Of a stretch of 64,000 nt of DNA, positions 59,749-64,000 are shown in pieces (position 1 is the stretch's first letter; every line of letters begins with the position of its first letter). The stretch is from Phoronis australis. Lineage: Eukaryota; Phoronida; Phoronidae. The stretch spans positions 210,469 to 274,468 of the forward strand of contig NMRA01000100.1 of assembly GCA_002633005.1 (NCBI GenBank), read 5' to 3'. Position numbers and translations under genes: made by a program. The notes beneath the pieces were generated by a model. The model had not been told where the DNA came from and searched no databases. It was given only the letters and a program-made list of their open reading frames with translations.

Positions 59749-60077
59749 TTAACGTACCGGCGTACACTATATGCATTAACGCGCTAAGATAAAGCGTGCA
59801 GAATATTATTATTTACTTTCTACAAAATTGTGGTTCACTGCTATCAAAATTCGCTGTTAAATTACAATCATTTTTCAGAAAATTCTGCTGAAATCCCAGG
59901 GCGAATTCTCACCGACAAATGCGTAGCTGCCGGTCTCGCAATCGTAGATAGGGCTTGAAATCTTGAATAAGAATACAGCTTCGACTTAACAAATTACCTG
60001 AAACCCTCCTCAAGTTCTCCAAATAGTGTCTCTAAGATTTTTAAGTTCTTGTGGAATCTGGATTAACTGCAGATTAA
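59749..60077 (+). repeat. 329-bp direct repeat, copy 2
   Basis: Second copy of 57832-58160. The flanking sequence differs on both sides. Confidence 0.9.
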
Positions 60078-63000
60078 GTCCAAATCTACGCTAGATTGTA
60101 GCGCGCAACACGAGAAAAATCTCTGGAGGTACACACACGTTGTTGTCACGTGACGTTTGTCTTGAAGTTTGTATGCGTGTGTGTGAGAGTAAGCGTGCGT
60201 GTGCTTGTCATCAGAGTTCATTTTGCAGGAGTAAATGCGATGTAATGATCTAGGTGTGCATTGTATCCAAAGAAATTAACTCAAGCAGTCAAGTAGAGCG
60301 TGTTTTAATATTTAGCTTAGCATTTGCTGGCCTCATCTGCTAAAAAACGTTCGAGAATTGTTTCGGTAAGACCGATACATTGTATGTCACTCATTGAGTC
60401 GCCGGGTGAGTGAACGCGTGACCGTAGTGTAACAGCTATTTTCCGGAAGATTCGGGGTGTAAGGGTGCGAATGTATTCACTATCAGTGGGTCATTTTGAC
60501 TTTAAAAACACCAATTATGATTAGTTAAATAATTTCTCTCAAAAATAATGAATTTTTTTCACACTATTAGAAACTTTCGGAAATTAGTGCCAATATTTAT
60601 TTCTTGCCTACGCTATGTTACCCGTTTCATGAATAGATAGTTCCCGTCTAAATGTCTACGATGACAGCCGGTACATTATGCAGCGCGCGCTTCTTGCGCG
60701 CGTGCTAACACTAGTCGATTTTTTTGTTAGTCTTCGATTCACGGTTTTTACGTGTACAAAGAAGTTTGGATTCCAGTTGTGGTCGGAGAAGATCTGTACC
60801 AGAAAGAAACAATGCAATCCCGCTGACAAGTACGCTGCGTCTGTTTTCAAAGTCCAGACCTGCGTAGTGGGGACATCCCTCGCAAGAGCAGCAAAACTTT
60901 TGCGTTCTTTTTGAATAAGTTTGAAGTGTGTACGGACATAACGGTGGGGCTCGTGGTCTACAAATTCAGGACTGTCGGATCTTTCAACTGATAAATTGAA
61001 GACGTTAGAACGGTAGGTAAGGCATTTTCGCATGTAGTTCATTGGATGGGCGCTTATTTAGCGAAGTCTGAAAACGCGTTGGGGCATTTATTGGGGCATT
61101 GGCGCTTATTAGGGCGAATAGCGGCAGTTTTACATACATCAGCGTAGTTTAATGCACACAAATCACACGTCGTGAAAACCAATCGGCCATTCCACATATC
61201 CTAATCAATCACAATAGCCTTTGCGCACCCTAATTTCCGGACATGCGCAATCGTTAAATCGATTCGGTTGCAACTCCGCTATTGGGAATGTACATTCTCA
61301 AGCTGATGGCAAGAACATAGTTTTAGTGAAATTCACCAAAACAAGAATTACAAAATCGAAGTTGGGATGTGCCGCCAAATCGGTTGCATATTTTGCCTTC
61401 TATGGTATTTTTGCAGGTTGATATTTTGTGCCATGGTGCCATGTTGGGTAGGTACATTGTACTTTGTCCCCCGGTGGGTATTTTGCCCACTCAGGCAGGC
61501 CCAGGGGAAGGAAAATTTTATGGTGGGGAGGGGCCCAACTAATTCAACTTCGCCAATTTTAACACCTCTCGCGGTGCCGAATTTCAGAAACCTCCCTAAC
61601 CGCATGGCCACTTCTGTATCCTCGCCGTTGGCAGTTTTGCACGCATACCCATAGGCCTACATATCTTGTTGTTTGTGGGCAAACCCCGGGAAGGAACCAC
61701 CAAAAACTTTGCTACCCTTGTTTCAACAACTTTAAGCTTTAAAAAATTCAATAGAAAGAATAGTTTTGTACCTGAACTCGCTCAAGGGATTTTGACTTTT
61801 CATGGTGTAGATTTCTGAAATAGGCTACTAGGGTGGGTGCAGAAAAGATTCACTGCCAAAATTACATTTTAACAGTGTACAAGTAACTTAACATTAACCT
61901 TTGCGGCGAACAACGAAAGTCACTGAATCACGGGGACAAATAATATCACATCTGAATCTAATGAACAAAACATTGGGAAACTTTGGCAATAGTTTCACTC
62001 TTCGTGGCGAGTGAAAACGAGACCTAAGGTCGTCAAGATTCACTTCAGTAGGGACCATTTGGGAAAGAGGCTATTCAAAATCCGTCAGTTATTGAAACAC
62101 ATGTGAATGAGTTCTGGTTTAGGGCCTTATTGACCACTGGTAAGTCTGAGTTTAGCCAAAATACCTGCAAAACAGTAGATTTAACTGGGGTAAAATGTCA
62201 ATTTTAAAAAAGTAAAAACTGTCAAATTTGTCTTTTGACATAAATCGGGTCACCTTTACCATGTCTTTTTGTTAAAGTTTAAAGAAAAGGCTACAGCAGT
62301 ACCAATAACATGTTGAAACGCGGTTTGATGTAAATGTTCAACGTAAAATTTAGAAAACGTTGTTACAGGTTTTTAAATCACCATTTCGTTTTCGTTTGAT
62401 GCGACTTTGAATTCGCTAATAAAAATCTTAAAAGTCCTATTTTTGATGGTCCGTCATGCAAATGTAAATTATAATTTCATCGTTTTGGAGAACAGTGACA
62501 TGAAGCAACTTCATATGAATACGATTTGCCATTCCTGAGGTATGATATTAGTCACATTTGGTCAATAAGTTTTTGTTGAATCCTACATACATATATGGGG
62601 TATAAAAGTAATGATATTGCCCCGTGCCGCCCCTCCAAGAGAGGACCTCTTCGGAAATGGCCATTAGATTGCATAGAATACGTCGAACCTGTCCACAACT
62701 GAATGGGACTGCATTGTCATCTCTCTTATACAAAACGGCTTGCTAACTTTCCTGAATATTCGTCAGCAAACTCCAAAGATACATAGGCAAACGTGAAAAA
62801 AAAAAACTTACCATTAGGAACCAAAGAGCCCGTAGTCAGATCCGTCCATTTGTTATTAATTTGATAGGAATACACGTGCGAAAGATATTCTGTTTGCTAA
62901 TGCCATATTTTAACCTGAATTTATGTAATCTAGAGTGAAATGGCATTCAGATTATCGGTTATAGTCTCCTTTCTTGCACGGGCAGTTGTGAATTTGTGAT

Positions 63001-63699
63001 TTTACATGTAGGTGAAAATATGGCAAAAATCACCCTTTTGGCCACTTCTGCCATTTCAAATTTTTCTCAGTGGACGTAGCGAAGTAAAAAATAGCACGAT
63101 TTTGTTGAATTTTTTCATTGTTAAGAAACCCCAGTTAAGCCTTTTTTCAAGTGACTTGAGACAGCGTGCAAACAAGGGCTTTCATTGACCCAGACCAGTG
63201 GCAACGTCAAAATCAACCACTCGAGCTGTGTTCCGGAAATTGGCGCCTCTTTTGGGAATGCCATATGAAAGTATCGGAGTTCGGAACTATTGTATATGAT
63301 CTATGATTGCACCATTGAGCAATGACGAAATACAGTAACTGTTCAAGAATTTTCGAGTTTTATATATGTTTGCTCTAAAGACATTCATTATGAGGGCGCC
63401 CATAGAATGCAGTGAGAACTGATGGGGCTATCGTCATTGTAAATATTACAATGATAAATAAATATCCTCTCTGAAAAGATGATTGGACATGGAAACAAAC
63501 ATGTGTCCAGTTAGTGTTTTCGGCATTGATGAATCAAATGATAATTTGCAAGTCTACTGAAAAATGCAAGTCATTACTTAGAACATAGTTCTATTGCAGT
63601 GCATCACCCTCAAAGCATATGTTCAATTATGTGAAATGGTAGGTGAGAATGAAGATTCTGCTATTTGCTGTGTTTTTAATTTTTATAAAAATCATCAAA
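60078..63699. other. Intergenic DNA without a recognised gene
   Basis: A GC hairpin (gcgcgcgcttcttgcgcgcg) lies at about 60682-60701. The 128-codon minus frame at 60656-61042 overlaps a plus frame and shows no domain. A phrase near 61268 (ttgcaactccgctattgg) is the inverse of one near 57580. The remainder is AT-rich and featureless to the eye. Confidence 0.4.
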
Positions 63700-63790
63700 A
63701 GGTGATCTGATGTGTGGGATTTGAACTCTCATTGCATACGAACCTGGTTGTGACTATGGTCTAGTGATTTTGCCATTAGACCATGAGGTT
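63700..63790 (-). mobile_element. tRNA-like sequence, SINE head or tRNA pseudogene
   Basis: On the minus strand the A-box-like TGGTCTAATGG and B-box-like GAGTTCAAATCCC lie at tRNA-like spacing, with extra bases between them. It differs from the SINE in the lipocalin introns. A functional tRNA is not supported without a fold. Confidence 0.45.
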
Positions 63791-64000
63791 GTTGATGAAT
63801 TTTTCGTGCAATCGGTTGCGCAATCATTCCTTCTTGTTTGTATATACTTACCGATGCAATTGTTTTGATGGACCGCCCAATCACTTGCTAGATTTGTGGG
63901 TCATTGTGTGTGATTTGTTCTAGTTTATTCCCACTAGTTTTGACCACTCATTGCCCCATTCAATCATTTCACTAGTGCTGAGCACAACATTGTGGAAGAA

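Noticed and set aside
60656-61042. 128-codon minus frame
   Set aside because: It overlaps a plus frame over a GC hairpin, shows no domain, and has no splice or promoter context.

Overview
The window is animal nuclear DNA. Genes are split into short exons with GT..AG introns, coding density is low, and there are tRNA-derived SINEs, a CR1/L2-type LINE tail, MITE-like palindromes, microsatellites and assembly gaps (N runs at 43818-43955 and 58517-58617). No prokaryotic, viral or organellar features were seen. The mix of repeats and the multicopy invertebrate transposon family suggest a marine invertebrate, perhaps amphioxus or a hemichordate. That species guess is inference only.

The backbone is a tandem array of six apolipoprotein D-like lipocalin genes. 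All share one architecture: exon 1 (signal peptide, first Cys, ends in phase 0), exon 2 (begins Y/F-L-G-D-W, ends in phase 2), exon 3 (ends in phase 1) and exon 4 (carries the T-D-Y and S-R motifs and the terminal Cys). They are L1 (3189-6187, +), L2 (16927-19473, +, exons 2-4 only), L3 (35000-37779, -), L4 (42630-46801, +), L5 (50270-52896, +) and L6 (54560-56485, +). L1-L3 form one subgroup: they end directly on Cys and share a SINE in intron 3. L4-L6 form another, ending in Cys-Pro-Pro plus one residue. ApoD-like lipocalins are normally secreted carriers of small hydrophobic ligands, so the array probably encodes a set of secreted binders with diversified pockets.

Between L2 and L3 lies an unrelated five-exon gene (25474-31246, +). 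It encodes a predicted 209-residue type I membrane protein: signal peptide, one CUB domain, one transmembrane helix and a short basic tail. I assembled it from phase-matched exons that are too short to stand out as ORFs.

Region by region: 1-3.1 kb is a foldback repeat and L1 upstream DNA. 3.2-6.3 kb is L1. 9.6-13.2 kb is a decayed DNA transposon with inverted terminal repeats. 13.7-14.6 kb is a rearranged, inverted remnant of a lipocalin 5' flank. 15.6-16.4 kb is an octamer-bearing tandem repeat. 16.7-22.5 kb is L2 with a downstream repeat block that reappears inverted beside L3 (33.6-38.3 kb). 25.5-31.2 kb is the CUB gene. 31.5-32.8 kb holds decayed transposon pieces. 38.3-42.5 kb is intergenic with one orphan exon candidate. 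42.6-56.5 kb is L4-L6. 56.5-64 kb has no confident gene; it holds a 329-bp direct duplication, an acidic reading frame and a tRNA-like sequence.

All exon boundaries, motifs and repeat matches were read by eye. No alignment, folding or database search was run.
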